In this document: piece by piece, positions 18,949-26,385 of the stretch
Layout of the letters: each line of letters begins with the position of its first letter
Position numbering within the stretch: position 1 is the stretch's first letter
Source: CAVQAH01 sp963784195
Lineage (GTDB): Bacteria; Acidobacteriota; Vicinamibacteria; Vicinamibacterales; 2-12-FULL-66-21
Assembly (NCBI GenBank): GCA_963784195.1
Contig: CAWARA010000006.1
Coordinates: 1 to 61,254, forward strand
Direction of reading: 5' to 3'
Length of the DNA stretch: 61,254 nucleotides
The notes under the pieces: generated by a model
The model's database searches: none
What the model saw: only the letters and a program-made list of their open reading frames with translations
What the model was told of the DNA's origin: nothing
Program-made: the position numbers and the translations under genes

Positions 18949-20124
18949 TCAGACGCGACGGCGCGATCCCGTCTGCTCGATCGTGACGTCGACCGTGATC
19001 TTCTTGCCCTGGCGGAAGATGCCCAGCTTGGCCGAGGATCCGATCTTCGCGTCCGCCAGCAATCGCAGGAACTGATACGCGTCGTCGATCGCCTGATCGT
19101 TGAAGGTCGTGATGATGTCGAACTGGCGGAGGCCCGACTGATAGGCGTCGGACCGCGGGCTCACACTCCGCACCAGAGCGCCACGCGTGTTGGGTGCCCC
19201 GAGCTGCCTGGCTGCGTATTCCGTCATCTGCTGCAGCTCGATCCCGGTGATCGTTCCGCGCCGGACGGCGCCGAACTCGATGAGGTCGTCCATCACGTGC
19301 CGCACGAGGTTGCTCGGGACCGCGAAGCCGATGCCCTGATATCCACCCGACTGCGAGAAGATCGCGGTGTTGATGCCGACCAGCTCGCCGCGTGCGTTGA
19401 TGAGCGCGCCACCCGAGTTGCCCGGATTGATCGCCGCATCCGTCTGAATGAAGTCCTCGTAGGTCGCCAGCCGGCCCTCGAGACTGCGTCCCGTGGCGCT
19501 GACGATGCCGAGCGTCACGGTCTGATTCAGCTGGAACGGGTTGCCAACGGCCAGCACCCACTCGGCGACCTTGAGCTTCGATGAATCGCCCCACGGCAGC
19601 GTTCGCAGATTCTGCGCGTCCACCTTCAGGACCGCCAGGTCGGTCCAGTCGTCGATGCCCACGACCTTCGCCCGCATCTCCCGCTTGTCAGACAGGGCGA
19701 CGACGACCTCGGCGCCCGCTTCACCAACCACGTGGTGATTCGTGAGCACGTAGCCATCCGCCGTGACAACGACGCCCGAGCCGAGACTCTGTTCGCGCTG
19801 TTCGCGGTAGAAGTCGCGCTGATCGAAGAACCGGAAGAACGGGTCGTTTCCAAACGGGGATACCGGTCGGCGGACGATGTTCGTGGAGGAGATGTTCGTC
19901 ACGCTGTCGATCGCACGCTGGGCGATGCCCGTCAGGTCAGGCAATCCGGCCGGCGCAGCCGGGGCGGGCCGAGTCTGCGGCGCCTGGACCGCGGCGCTTT
20001 CCGGCTGATCGGCCTGCGGTGCTGCGGTCGCCTGCTCCGCACTCTGCATCCGGCCGGTCATCACAAGGCCCGCGAAGAATCCCGCGGCGATGAACACCGT
20101 GATAATCGCAATTCGTCTGATCAT
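18949..20124 (-). CDS. HtrA/DegS-like trypsin-family serine protease with one PDZ domain
   Basis: A periplasmic quality-control protease anchored by an N-terminal helix (IITVFIAAGFFAGLVMTG), 391 residues. The catalytic triad is visible: His131 in TNHHVV, Asp162 in WTDLAVLKV and Ser237 in NPGNSGGAL. One C-terminal PDZ domain (about 285-375, with RGALVRSVSPRSDAYQSGL) makes it DegS-like rather than the two-PDZ DegP. It lies between the hsp20 gene (3-nt gap) and the DNA glycosylase gene (17-nt gap), so the three are very likely co-transcribed as a stress operon. Confidence 0.93.
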   Translation of the reverse strand: MIRRIAIITVFIAAGFFAGLVMTGRMQSAEQATAAPQADQPESAAVQAPQTRPAPAAPAGLPDLTGIAQRAIDSVTNISSTNIVRRPVSPFGNDPFFRFFDQRDFYREQREQSLGSGVVVTADGYVLTNHHVVGEAGAEVVVALSDKREMRAKVVGIDDWTDLAVLKVDAQNLRTLPWGDSSKLKVAEWVLAVGNPFQLNQTVTLGIVSATGRSLEGRLATYEDFIQTDAAINPGNSGGALINARGELVGINTAIFSQSGGYQGIGFAVPSNLVRHVMDDLIEFGAVRRGTITGIELQQMTEYAARQLGAPNTRGALVRSVSPRSDAYQSGLRQFDIITTFNDQAIDDAYQFLRLLADAKIGSSAKLGIFRQGKKITVDVTIEQTGSRRRV

Positions 20125-20127
20125 GGC

Positions 20128-20532
20128 TTACTTGACTTCGATTCTCCGGGCGGGCGGTGGCGGCACTTTGGGCAGCGTCACGGAGAGCACGCCGTCGGTC
20201 AGATCGGCAGACACTTTGTCGCTGTCGATCCGTTCGGCGAACTCCAGCGTTCGCGCAAATGCGCCATGGCCGCGCTCGACCTGATGGAAATGCACGGCAC
20301 TCCGGTTGGCGACGCGTCGATCGGCGCGATGGCCGCGAATGGTGAGACGAGTGTCTTCCACCGCAAGCTCGACGTCGTCGCGGGTCATTCCCGGCACTTC
20401 GGCAGTGACGACATAGGTGTCGGCCGTTTCGTAGACGTCGATCGCGGGCCGCCAGGGTTCTGGCTGATGTGCCGCCAGGTGCCCGAGCCGGTCCTGCCAT
20501 AACTGCAGCTCGCGGAGAGGGTCCCAGGACAT
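20128..20532 (-). CDS. Hsp20/alpha-crystallin family small heat-shock protein
   Basis: A 134-residue cytoplasmic holdase. The alpha-crystallin domain spans roughly residues 28-125, with PAIDVYETADTYVVTAEVPG, the GAFARTLEF strand and the conserved GVLSVTLPK near the C-terminus. The C-terminal I-x-I/V-type anchor is weak (RRIEVK). The ATG at 20532 gives the usual short N-terminal arm (WDPLREL). It is the first gene of a tight operon with an HtrA-like protease, a logical pairing for protein damage. Confidence 0.93.
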   Translation of the reverse strand: MSWDPLRELQLWQDRLGHLAAHQPEPWRPAIDVYETADTYVVTAEVPGMTRDDVELAVEDTRLTIRGHRADRRVANRSAVHFHQVERGHGAFARTLEFAERIDSDKVSADLTDGVLSVTLPKVPPPPARRIEVK

Positions 20533-20610
20533 GAAAAGATCGTAGCACGTGGCTCGTGGACCGTAGTCCGTGTCTCGCCGAACCCCTCAGAGAGTCCTCC
20601 GGCGAGGCAC

Positions 20611-20701
20611 GCCCGCCTCCGCTCGTCGCGGCGGGAGCAAGCGCGACGAGCTCTGGCGAGGCCTCGCCGAAGCGCGCAAGAATCCGGCGCGCGAAGGCGG
20701 G
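20611..20701 (-). repeat. Dispersed ~91-bp GC-rich element, copy 1
   Basis: The minus strand here matches the plus strand at 38632-38726: both start CCCGCCTTCGCGCGC, share the perfect palindrome ggcgaggcctcgcc in the middle, and end with GCGGAGG and a G/C-rich cap. The rest of the 274-bp space between hsp20 and efp holds word fragments such as gtggctcgtggaccgtagtc (from 20550) and no gene. Confidence 0.7.
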
Positions 20702-20806
20702 AACCACGGACGACGAACAACCACGGGGAGTTTCGCTTGCACGCCTTACGACGGCCCTGCTACGATCCGAAGGTTATGCCCCTGGCCGGGGCTGTGCTGA
20801 GAGGTT

Positions 20807-21370
20807 ATGAGCTCAATCCAAGCCACACGACTCAAGAAGGGCATGCTCGTCAAGGTGGGTGCCGATCTGTTCCGCATCCTCGAGCTGCAGCATGTCACCC
20901 CAGGCAACCTGCGGGGGTTCGTCCGCGTGAAGTTCCGCAACATCCGCAACGGCTCGCTATCGGATCAGAAGCTGCGATCTGAAGACATGCTCGAGCGGGC
21001 CGTCCTCGACGAACGCGAGATGCAGTATCTGTACAAGGACGGCGACTCGTTCCACTTCATGGATACCGGCAGTTACGAACAGCTGCACATTGCGTCGGAA
21101 GCGCTCGGCGACTCGGTCAACTACCTGGTGCCCGAGGCTCTGATCAAGGTCGAGTTCTACGGATCGGAACCGGTGGGCATCGAGCTCCCGCAAACCGTCG
21201 ATCTGAAGGTCGAGGACACCGCTCCCGGCATCAAAGGCGCCACCGCGAGCGCTCAGGTGAAGCCGGCGACGCTCGAAACCGGCCTGGTCGTCCAGGTGCC
21301 ACCATTCGTGAACACCGGTGACGTGATCCGGGTCAACACGGAAACGGGTGAATACCTCTCGCGCGCTTAA
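20807..21370 (+). CDS. efp: Translation elongation factor P
   Basis: EF-P relieves ribosome stalling at polyproline motifs. It has 187 residues and three beta-barrel domains, with the full C-terminal signature (KPATLETGLVVQVPPFVNTGDVIRVNTETGEY). The domain I tip loop reads TPGNLRG, placing Asn34 where E. coli EF-P has the modified Lys34 and where EarP-type EF-Ps have Arg. So neither lysylation nor arginine rhamnosylation at that residue is expected. The ATG at 20807 is the only start giving a normal domain I. Its TAA overlaps the tdk ATG by one base (TAATG), implying translational coupling. Confidence 0.97.
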   Translation: MSSIQATRLKKGMLVKVGADLFRILELQHVTPGNLRGFVRVKFRNIRNGSLSDQKLRSEDMLERAVLDEREMQYLYKDGDSFHFMDTGSYEQLHIASEALGDSVNYLVPEALIKVEFYGSEPVGIELPQTVDLKVEDTAPGIKGATASAQVKPATLETGLVVQVPPFVNTGDVIRVNTETGEYLSRA

Positions 21371-21939
21371 TGGATATTTCGCAACACCGCCCGAATCACG
21401 GCTGGATCGAAGTCATCACTGGCAGCATGTTCAGCGGGAAGAGCGAAGAGCTCATCCGCCGGCTGCGCCGCGCGCAGATTGCCCGCCAGAAGGTTCAGAT
21501 CTTCAAGCCGGTCATCGACGATCGCTACTCCGAGGACCACATCATCTCGCACAGCGAGATGCGGATTCCGTCCGAGAACCTGAGCTCCTCGCGCGCGCTG
21601 CTCGAGCGTGTCGACAAGGAGACCGAGGTCGTGGGCATCGACGAGGGACAGTTCTTCGACGCGGAGCTTCCCGCCGTCTGTAACACGCTTGCCGATCAGG
21701 GGAAGCGGGTGATCGTGGCGGGACTCGATCAGGACTATCTCGGCAAGCCCTTCGAGCCGATGCCCCAACTGCTCGCGATCGCGGAGTACATCACCAAGAC
21801 GCTGGCCATCTGCATGGTCTGCGGGGCGCCCGCCAATCACACACAGCGGCTCGTCGCCAGCAAGGAACGGGTGCTGGTCGGCGCGCAAGGCACGTATGAA
21901 GCTCGCTGCCGGCAGTGCTTCGATCCGTATCTTGCCTGA
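21370..21939 (+). CDS. tdk: Thymidine kinase (type II)
   Basis: A pyrimidine-salvage enzyme phosphorylating thymidine, 189 residues. Visible are the P-loop GSMFSGKSEELIRRL (about 18-32), the acidic VGIDEGQFFD (Walker B and base), the lasso GLDQDYLGKPFEPMPQLLAIAE, and the zinc site CMVCGAPANH with CRQC near the C-terminus. The start codon overlaps the efp stop by one base. The gene ends shortly before a heptad-word hairpin. Confidence 0.97.
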   Translation: MDISQHRPNHGWIEVITGSMFSGKSEELIRRLRRAQIARQKVQIFKPVIDDRYSEDHIISHSEMRIPSENLSSSRALLERVDKETEVVGIDEGQFFDAELPAVCNTLADQGKRVIVAGLDQDYLGKPFEPMPQLLAIAEYITKTLAICMVCGAPANHTQRLVASKERVLVGAQGTYEARCRQCFDPYLA

Positions 21940-21952
21940 CGCTCGTCAATTG

Positions 21953-22055
21953 CCGTAGTTCGTGGGTCGTCGCTCGTCGCTCGTAGAGCATAGCCGTCGC
22001 TATGGGCTCTTCGAGCGACGAACCACGACTACGGACTACGGACCACGGACTACGG
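21953..22055. repeat. Heptad-word hairpin between tdk and the membrane-protein gene
   Basis: The left arm CCGTAGTTCGTGGGTCGTCG... pairs almost completely with CGAGCGACGAACCACGACTA... on the right, around a centre near 21997. The right arm continues with 7-nt periodic words (ACGGACT, ACGGACC). It starts 13 nt after the tdk stop and ends at the TAA of the convergent gene. It could serve as a bidirectional terminator, but it lacks a T-run. Confidence 0.75.
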
Positions 22056-22056
22056 T

Positions 22057-22611
22057 TTAGACGTCGTCTCTTTCGTCGTGCGAGCCAAGATCGAGCGACT
22101 TGCCCGTGAAGTGGATGTCGTGGGCTGCGATCTTGTCGCGCAGCAGGCGCCGGGCGGCGCCGTAGTAACTCTGGGGCACGACCAGACTGCGCGCGAAGGC
22201 GCGCATACGGTGCATCATGACCAGGGTCGGCTGTTCGGCTTCGCGCCAGGCGAGGCCGCCGATGTTCGAGTAGTGGATGAACCCGCCGTCCGCCCAGATT
22301 CCATCCTCGTAGAATCCGCGACCGATGCGCAGGCTCAGCGGAACGGCGTAGCCGTAGTAGACCATCATCATGCTCTCGCCGAACACCTGCACCGGATGCT
22401 GCTTGAGCACGACGAGCTTGTAGATGATCACGAGGCCGAGCGTCATCCCGATGGCCAGCAGCAGACCGTAGAACGGTGGCCGCCGGCCGGGCCACGTAAG
22501 CAGAGCGGACGAGCGGAGCTTCAGAAAACGGATGAACTGCAGGAGCAGGCGCACGTTTGCGATGAAGAAGCCGACGCCGAGCACGAACAGCACACGGGGA
22601 AGCACTTCCAT
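22057..22611 (-). CDS. Hypothetical membrane protein
   Basis: A 184-residue protein I do not recognise. It has two hydrophobic helices, an N-terminal VLFVLGVGFFIANVRLLLQF and a second at FYGLLLAIGMTLGLVIIYKL. A tyrosine/glycine-rich segment follows (SMMMVYYGYAVPLSLRIG, DGIWADGGFIHYSNIGGL), then a soluble C-terminal tail. The pattern of a two-helix hairpin followed by a region reading WREAEQPTLVMM resembles small bacterial PH-like or DUF5673-like membrane proteins, but this is weak. It lies 74 bp downstream of the phospholipid-synthase genes on the same strand and may belong to that operon. Confidence 0.6.
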   Translation of the reverse strand: MEVLPRVLFVLGVGFFIANVRLLLQFIRFLKLRSSALLTWPGRRPPFYGLLLAIGMTLGLVIIYKLVVLKQHPVQVFGESMMMVYYGYAVPLSLRIGRGFYEDGIWADGGFIHYSNIGGLAWREAEQPTLVMMHRMRAFARSLVVPQSYYGAARRLLRDKIAAHDIHFTGKSLDLGSHDERDDV

Positions 22612-22652
22612 AGAACGCTGCCGGGAATTATTTTACACGTGTCGCACGTGAC

Positions 22653-22670
22653 GCGGAGCTGAAGCTCCGC
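22653..22670. repeat. Short perfect hairpin gcggagct-ga-agctccgc
   Basis: An 8-bp perfect stem with a 2-nt loop lies in the 74-bp gap of the minus-strand operon. Hairpins with the same shape but different stem sequence occur at 34750-34769 and 36462-36481, suggesting a dispersed family maintained as structure rather than sequence. Confidence 0.65.
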
Positions 22671-22685
22671 GCTGCTGGAGCGCGT

Positions 22686-22883
22686 CTATCGAAGCTGGCC
22701 GATGAGCCAGCCGATCGGTCCGTTGCCGGATGCCATCGGATCGTTGAGCCAGTCGGGCGGGGTCAGCCAGACGAACGCGAGGATCGCGATGACCATCACG
22801 TCGTACTGCCAGGTCGTGCGTTCGTAGGTCCAGAAGAACGCGTTCCACAGGATTCGAGCGGGCAGGGAGGCTGGGTTCTTCAT
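22686..22883 (-). CDS. Small single-pass membrane protein, coupled to CDP-alcohol transferase
   Basis: A 65-residue protein whose ATG overlaps the TGA of the upstream phospholipid-synthase gene (ATGA), a strong sign of translational coupling. It begins MKNPASLPARILWNAFFWTY and has one hydrophobic helix (YDVMVIAILAFVWLTPPDW) and a short Gly-rich tail. I recognise no family. Its position suggests an accessory or stabilising subunit of the neighbouring CDP-alcohol phosphotransferase, but that is inference. Confidence 0.6.
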   Translation of the reverse strand: MKNPASLPARILWNAFFWTYERTTWQYDVMVIAILAFVWLTPPDWLNDPMASGNGPIGWLIGQLR

Positions 22884-23479
22884 GCCAGCGCCTGCTGCGT
22901 GTCGCGCAGCTCGCGATACGTGTAGATGATCCGATCGGCCACCGTGACAATCGAGAGGATCAGGATGACCCAGAGGACGCCGGCCATGCGGTTGGTGAAG
23001 GCGCCGATCATGAAGAGCACGATGCGCTCCGGCCGCTCCATGAACCCGACCTTGCATTTGCGGATGAGCGACTCGGCGCGCGCGCGCGTGTAGCTGGTCA
23101 TGATGGCGAACATCATGGCCAGGGCGGTGACCATCACGTAGTCGGTGCGGCCCTTCTGGGAGTAGAGGAAGATCAGTCCGATGAAGAGCGAAATGTCGGA
23201 GAAGCGATCGATCACCGAGTCCCAGAACCCGCCGAACGCGCTCACCTCGTCCAGCTCGAGCGCGACCTTGCCGTCGATGAAGTCGAAGATGTTCGCGACG
23301 ATCATGATGAAGCCGGCGGTGACGAACTTGCCCAGCCCGAGCGCCCAGGCGGCCGCGACGTTGATGAGGACGCCGACGAACGTCAGAATGTTGGGATGAA
23401 TCCGCAGCGCCACACAGGTGCTGATGATCAGCCGCAACGGGAACATGCAGATGTACCCGATGAATCCGGTGAACGTCAC
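22880..23479 (-). CDS. CDP-alcohol phosphatidyltransferase family membrane enzyme
   Basis: A 199-residue polytopic membrane enzyme of phospholipid synthesis that transfers a CDP-linked lipid to an alcohol. The family motif is present as DGKVALELDEVSAFGGFWD followed by SVID (about residues 69-91), giving the D-G-x2-A...G-x3-D-x3-D aspartates. The Arg normally following the Ala is Leu here. Several transmembrane helices are evident (for example FIMIVANIFDFI, MVTALAMMFAIM, VLWVILILSIVTV). The acceptor alcohol (inositol phosphate, glycerol phosphate or other) cannot be read from sequence. It is first in an operon with the 65-residue membrane protein. Confidence 0.88.
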   Translation of the reverse strand: MTFTGFIGYICMFPLRLIISTCVALRIHPNILTFVGVLINVAAAWALGLGKFVTAGFIMIVANIFDFIDGKVALELDEVSAFGGFWDSVIDRFSDISLFIGLIFLYSQKGRTDYVMVTALAMMFAIMTSYTRARAESLIRKCKVGFMERPERIVLFMIGAFTNRMAGVLWVILILSIVTVADRIIYTYRELRDTQQALA

Positions 23480-23646
23480 GTGTCGCGTCCCCGCGTTATA
23501 ATGGAAGGTTCTCTTGGACCATCCGCTCGATTGCTGGAGCGGGCGCTCCGTTGTCGCGCCCGGAATACGAGGACGAACCTATTGGGTGACGATTTCATTC
23601 TCACTGATACGGTCCACCAGGCGCGTCAAAACGCGCAGTGTACCGC

Positions 23647-25680
23647 ATGCCGATCCGTGATCTCAAGGCCCAGATCGCCCGTTTGCCGGAACAACCCGGC
23701 GTCTACCTGTACTACAACGGGGCTGGCGAGACGCTGTACGTCGGCAAAGCGCGCGTGCTGCGGGATCGCGTCCGCAGCTATCTCGGCGCACAGGGCACGA
23801 GCCCGCGGATCGACGCGCTGCTCGACGAAGCGCGCCGGCTCGAGGTCATCGTCACCGACTCGGTCGTCGAGGCGCTGGCGCTCGAAAACCACCTGATCAA
23901 GCAGCGGTCGCCCAAGTACAACATCCTGCTGCGCGACGACAAGAACTATCCCTACCTGCAGCTCACGACCGGGGAAGCGTTTCCGCGAGTCCTGGTCGCG
24001 CGCCACGTCGAGCGCGACGACCACTTCTACGCCGGTCCGTTTCTGCCCGCGTGGCTCGGCCGGCGGACGATGTCGCTGACGCACAAGCTGTTCGGGATCC
24101 GCTCGTGCAATGAGGTGATCACGGGGGAGCGGGGGCGGCCGTGCCTCGAGTACGACATCAAGCGCTGCCTGGCGCCTTGCGTACGGGAGCTGTGCACGCC
24201 GGAGCAGTATCGCGTCGCCGTCGCCGACACGCAGCTGTTCCTCGAAGGGCGCAACGAGGAGCTGGTCGACGATCTGCAGCGCCGGATGTCGGAGGCATCG
24301 GCCGAGGAACGGTTCGAGCGGGCGGCGCAGTTGCGCGATGCGATTCGCGTGATCGAGACGGTGCGGACGCGTCAGCAGAAGATGTCCACCATCGGGTTCG
24401 GCGACCGCGACGCGTTCGGCCTGAAGTCCGGCCCTGCGGGCGCCGTGGTGCAGGTCTTCCAGGTGCGCGGCGGCAAAGTCGTCGAGCGAATCGAGCTCGT
24501 GACCGAGGGTACTCGTGGTGCCCGGCCTCAGCCGGACCCGCAGGACGACGGGATCCAGCCCGAGCCGGGCGCGCAGGCGAACCGCGATTCCGATTGCGAC
24601 ATCCTCGAGGCGGCCGTCCAGCAGTTCTATCAGGAACGCACGCCGCCCCCCGAGATCCATCTGCCGGTGGCGTTCCCCGAGGCTGACACCGAAATGCTGG
24701 AGGGCTGGCTCTCGGCCGAAGCCGGAAGGCGGGTCCGCTTCGTGGTCCCTCGCCGCGGGGAGAAACGCGGCCTTCTCGATCTCGCCATCCGCAACGCGGA
24801 GGTCGGGTACCAGCAGCGGTTCAACGAGAACGTCGCGGCGCATTTCGACGCGCTCGAGACACTGCGATCCGTCCTCGCCCTGCCGTCGATCCCGAGGCGC
24901 ATCGAATGCTTCGACATCTCCACCATCCAGGGCAGCGACACCGTCGCGTCGATGGTCGTGTGCGAAGACGGGAGGATGAAGCGATCCGAATACAGGAAGT
25001 TTCGGATCCGTGGTTCGTGGCTCGTAGCTCGTGGCTCGGGGTTCGGGACTCGGGACTCGGGACTCGGAGCTTCTGACTCGGGAGATGTTGCTGGCACCCA
25101 GCAAACCGTTCCGGATAACCCCCCCGAGCCCCGAGTCCTGAACGGCGAGCGACGAGCCACGGACCACGAACCACGGATCCACGACGACTTCGAATCGATG
25201 CGCGAAGTCGTTCTCCGCCGCTACCGCAAGGTGCTCGAGGCTGGCGGGCCGTTTCCGGATCTGATCCTGATCGACGGCGGAAAGGGTCAGCTCACCGCCG
25301 CCTACGCGGCGCTCGAGGAGCTCGGGCTGGCGAATCTGGTGGCGGTGGGAATCGCCAAGAAAGAGGAACTGCTCTTCACGAAAGATCGTCTCGACCCGAT
25401 TGCGCTGGCGCGCGAGAGCGCAGCGCTCTTGCTGATTCAGCGAATCCGCGACGAGGCCCACCGCTTCGCGGTCACCTTCCATCGTCAGCGCCGAACGAAG
25501 CGCGATTTGTGGTCGGAGCTCGACACCATTGCCGGCATCGGTCCGCGGCGGAGAAAGGCCCTGCTGACGACGTTCGGCAGTGTCGCGGGTGTCCGGCGCG
25601 CGACGCGTGAGGAGCTCCTGCGCGTCGTCGGTGCGCGCTTTGCCGACCTCGTCCTCGCGCATTTCGCGAATCAGCGCTGA
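23647..25680 (+). CDS. uvrC: UvrABC system protein C (UvrC) with a 57-codon palindromic insertion
   Basis: The dual-incision nuclease of nucleotide excision repair, 677 residues. Domains in order: GIY-YIG nuclease (PEQPGVYLYYNGAGETLYVG, about 15-34), the Cys cluster region, UVR motif (about 200-240, ERFERAAQLRDAIRVIE), RNase-H-like nuclease starting at CFDISTIQGSDTVASMVV, and C-terminal helix-hairpin-helix (IAGIGPRRRKALLTTFG). Between KFRI and HDDFESM, inside the second nuclease, lie ~57 extra residues encoded by a palindromic element with no family counterpart. A smaller polar insertion follows IELVTEG. The start ATG 23647 precedes the conserved domain; an earlier in-frame codon at 23638 adds three residues. 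Confidence 0.95.
   Translation: MPIRDLKAQIARLPEQPGVYLYYNGAGETLYVGKARVLRDRVRSYLGAQGTSPRIDALLDEARRLEVIVTDSVVEALALENHLIKQRSPKYNILLRDDKNYPYLQLTTGEAFPRVLVARHVERDDHFYAGPFLPAWLGRRTMSLTHKLFGIRSCNEVITGERGRPCLEYDIKRCLAPCVRELCTPEQYRVAVADTQLFLEGRNEELVDDLQRRMSEASAEERFERAAQLRDAIRVIETVRTRQQKMSTIGFGDRDAFGLKSGPAGAVVQVFQVRGGKVVERIELVTEGTRGARPQPDPQDDGIQPEPGAQANRDSDCDILEAAVQQFYQERTPPPEIHLPVAFPEADTEMLEGWLSAEAGRRVRFVVPRRGEKRGLLDLAIRNAEVGYQQRFNENVAAHFDALETLRSVLALPSIPRRIECFDISTIQGSDTVASMVVCEDGRMKRSEYRKFRIRGSWLVARGSGFGTRDSGLGASDSGDVAGTQQTVPDNPPEPRVLNGERRATDHEPRIHDDFESMREVVLRRYRKVLEAGGPFPDLILIDGGKGQLTAAYAALEELGLANLVAVGIAKKEELLFTKDRLDPIALARESAALLLIQRIRDEAHRFAVTFHRQRRTKRDLWSELDTIAGIGPRRRKALLTTFGSVAGVRRATREELLRVVGARFADLVLAHFANQR
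25003..25180. repeat. In-frame heptad-word inverted repeat inserted in uvrC
   Basis: CGGATCC occurs at 25003-25009 and again at 25174-25180, exactly 171 nt apart (57 codons). Between them the left arm is a run of 7-nt words (CGTGGTT, CGTGGCT, CGTAGCT, CGTGGCT, CGGGGTT, CGGGACT repeated). The right arm is their imperfect reverse complement. Removing one repeat unit would restore KFRIHDDFESM, a continuous UvrC sequence. Confidence 0.85.
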
Positions 25681-25752
25681 CAAGTGCTTGATAAATCAGC
25701 AGTTTTGCCTTAACCTCTTGTGACTCCGATCCCCTCGGTCCTGTGAATTCGC

Positions 25753-26385
25753 TTGCCGTCTGACGTGCTATCTGTTGTCGTTCCGCTCGCCATAGTGCTT
25801 GTCGCGCTCAGCATTCATGAAGCGGCGCACGCGTGGTCGGCTGACAAACTCGGCGATCCGACCGCCCGCCTGCTGGGACGCGTGTCGCTCAATCCGCTGG
25901 TGCACATCGACGTGATTGGGACCGTGATCCTGCCGGTTCTGGCGGCGATCAGCGGTCTTCCGATCATCGGCTGGGCCAAGCCGGTCCCCGTCAACATCAG
26001 CCGGTTGAGGAACCCGCGTCGCGATTTCATGCTGGTGGCCGCCGCCGGGCCCGCCAGCAACCTGCTGCAGGCTTTCGTGGCGGCGATGGTTTTTCGCGTG
26101 ATCGCAGGCGGGAGCGATGCCGGTTACAACGAGTCGGCGATGCACTCGCTGCTCGTCGACGCGGTCCAGATCAATGTGTTCCTCGCGTTGTTCAACCTGA
26201 TTCCGGTTCCGCCGCTCGACGGCGGCAACGTGCTCGCGGGTCTGTTGCCTCCCGCGGCGGCGGCGATGTTCATCCGCCTCCGCGAGTTCGGCTTCATCAT
26301 CCTGTACGCGCTGATGTTCACCGGAATCCTGAGCGCCCTGATCGTGCCGCCGGCAATCTCTCTGATAAGGCTGTTGCTTCCGTGA
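25753..26385 (+). CDS. Site-2 protease family (M50) intramembrane metalloprotease
   Basis: A 210-residue polytopic membrane protein. The zinc site HEAAH (His22-Glu23, His26) lies in the first transmembrane region, and the third ligand motif is PVPPLDGGNVLAG (about 153-165), the DG element of M50 proteases. It is the short type without a PDZ domain, related to the SpoIVFB/Rv2869 group. The likely start is TTG at 25753; no better ATG precedes HEAAH. Its TGA overlaps the next gene's GTG (GTGA), so the pair is coupled. The M50-trpS-scpA-scpB-rluB order is a recurrent arrangement in several phyla. Substrate unknown. Confidence 0.92.
   Translation: MPSDVLSVVVPLAIVLVALSIHEAAHAWSADKLGDPTARLLGRVSLNPLVHIDVIGTVILPVLAAISGLPIIGWAKPVPVNISRLRNPRRDFMLVAAAGPASNLLQAFVAAMVFRVIAGGSDAGYNESAMHSLLVDAVQINVFLALFNLIPVPPLDGGNVLAGLLPPAAAAMFIRLREFGFIILYALMFTGILSALIVPPAISLIRLLLP

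Noticed and set aside
23497..23502. TATAAT 145 bp upstream of uvrC as its promoter
   Set aside because: No -35 partner at a suitable distance was found, and the box is next to the start of the divergent lipid gene, so its assignment would be arbitrary.
23626..25683. A 685-codon open frame antisense to uvrC, and similar long antisense frames over rpsA (32521-34281) and trpS-scpA (26124-27734)
   Set aside because: These arise because GC-rich codon use suppresses stops in the opposite strand. The translated products are Arg/His/Leu-rich with no recognisable domain, while the sense frames encode conserved proteins.
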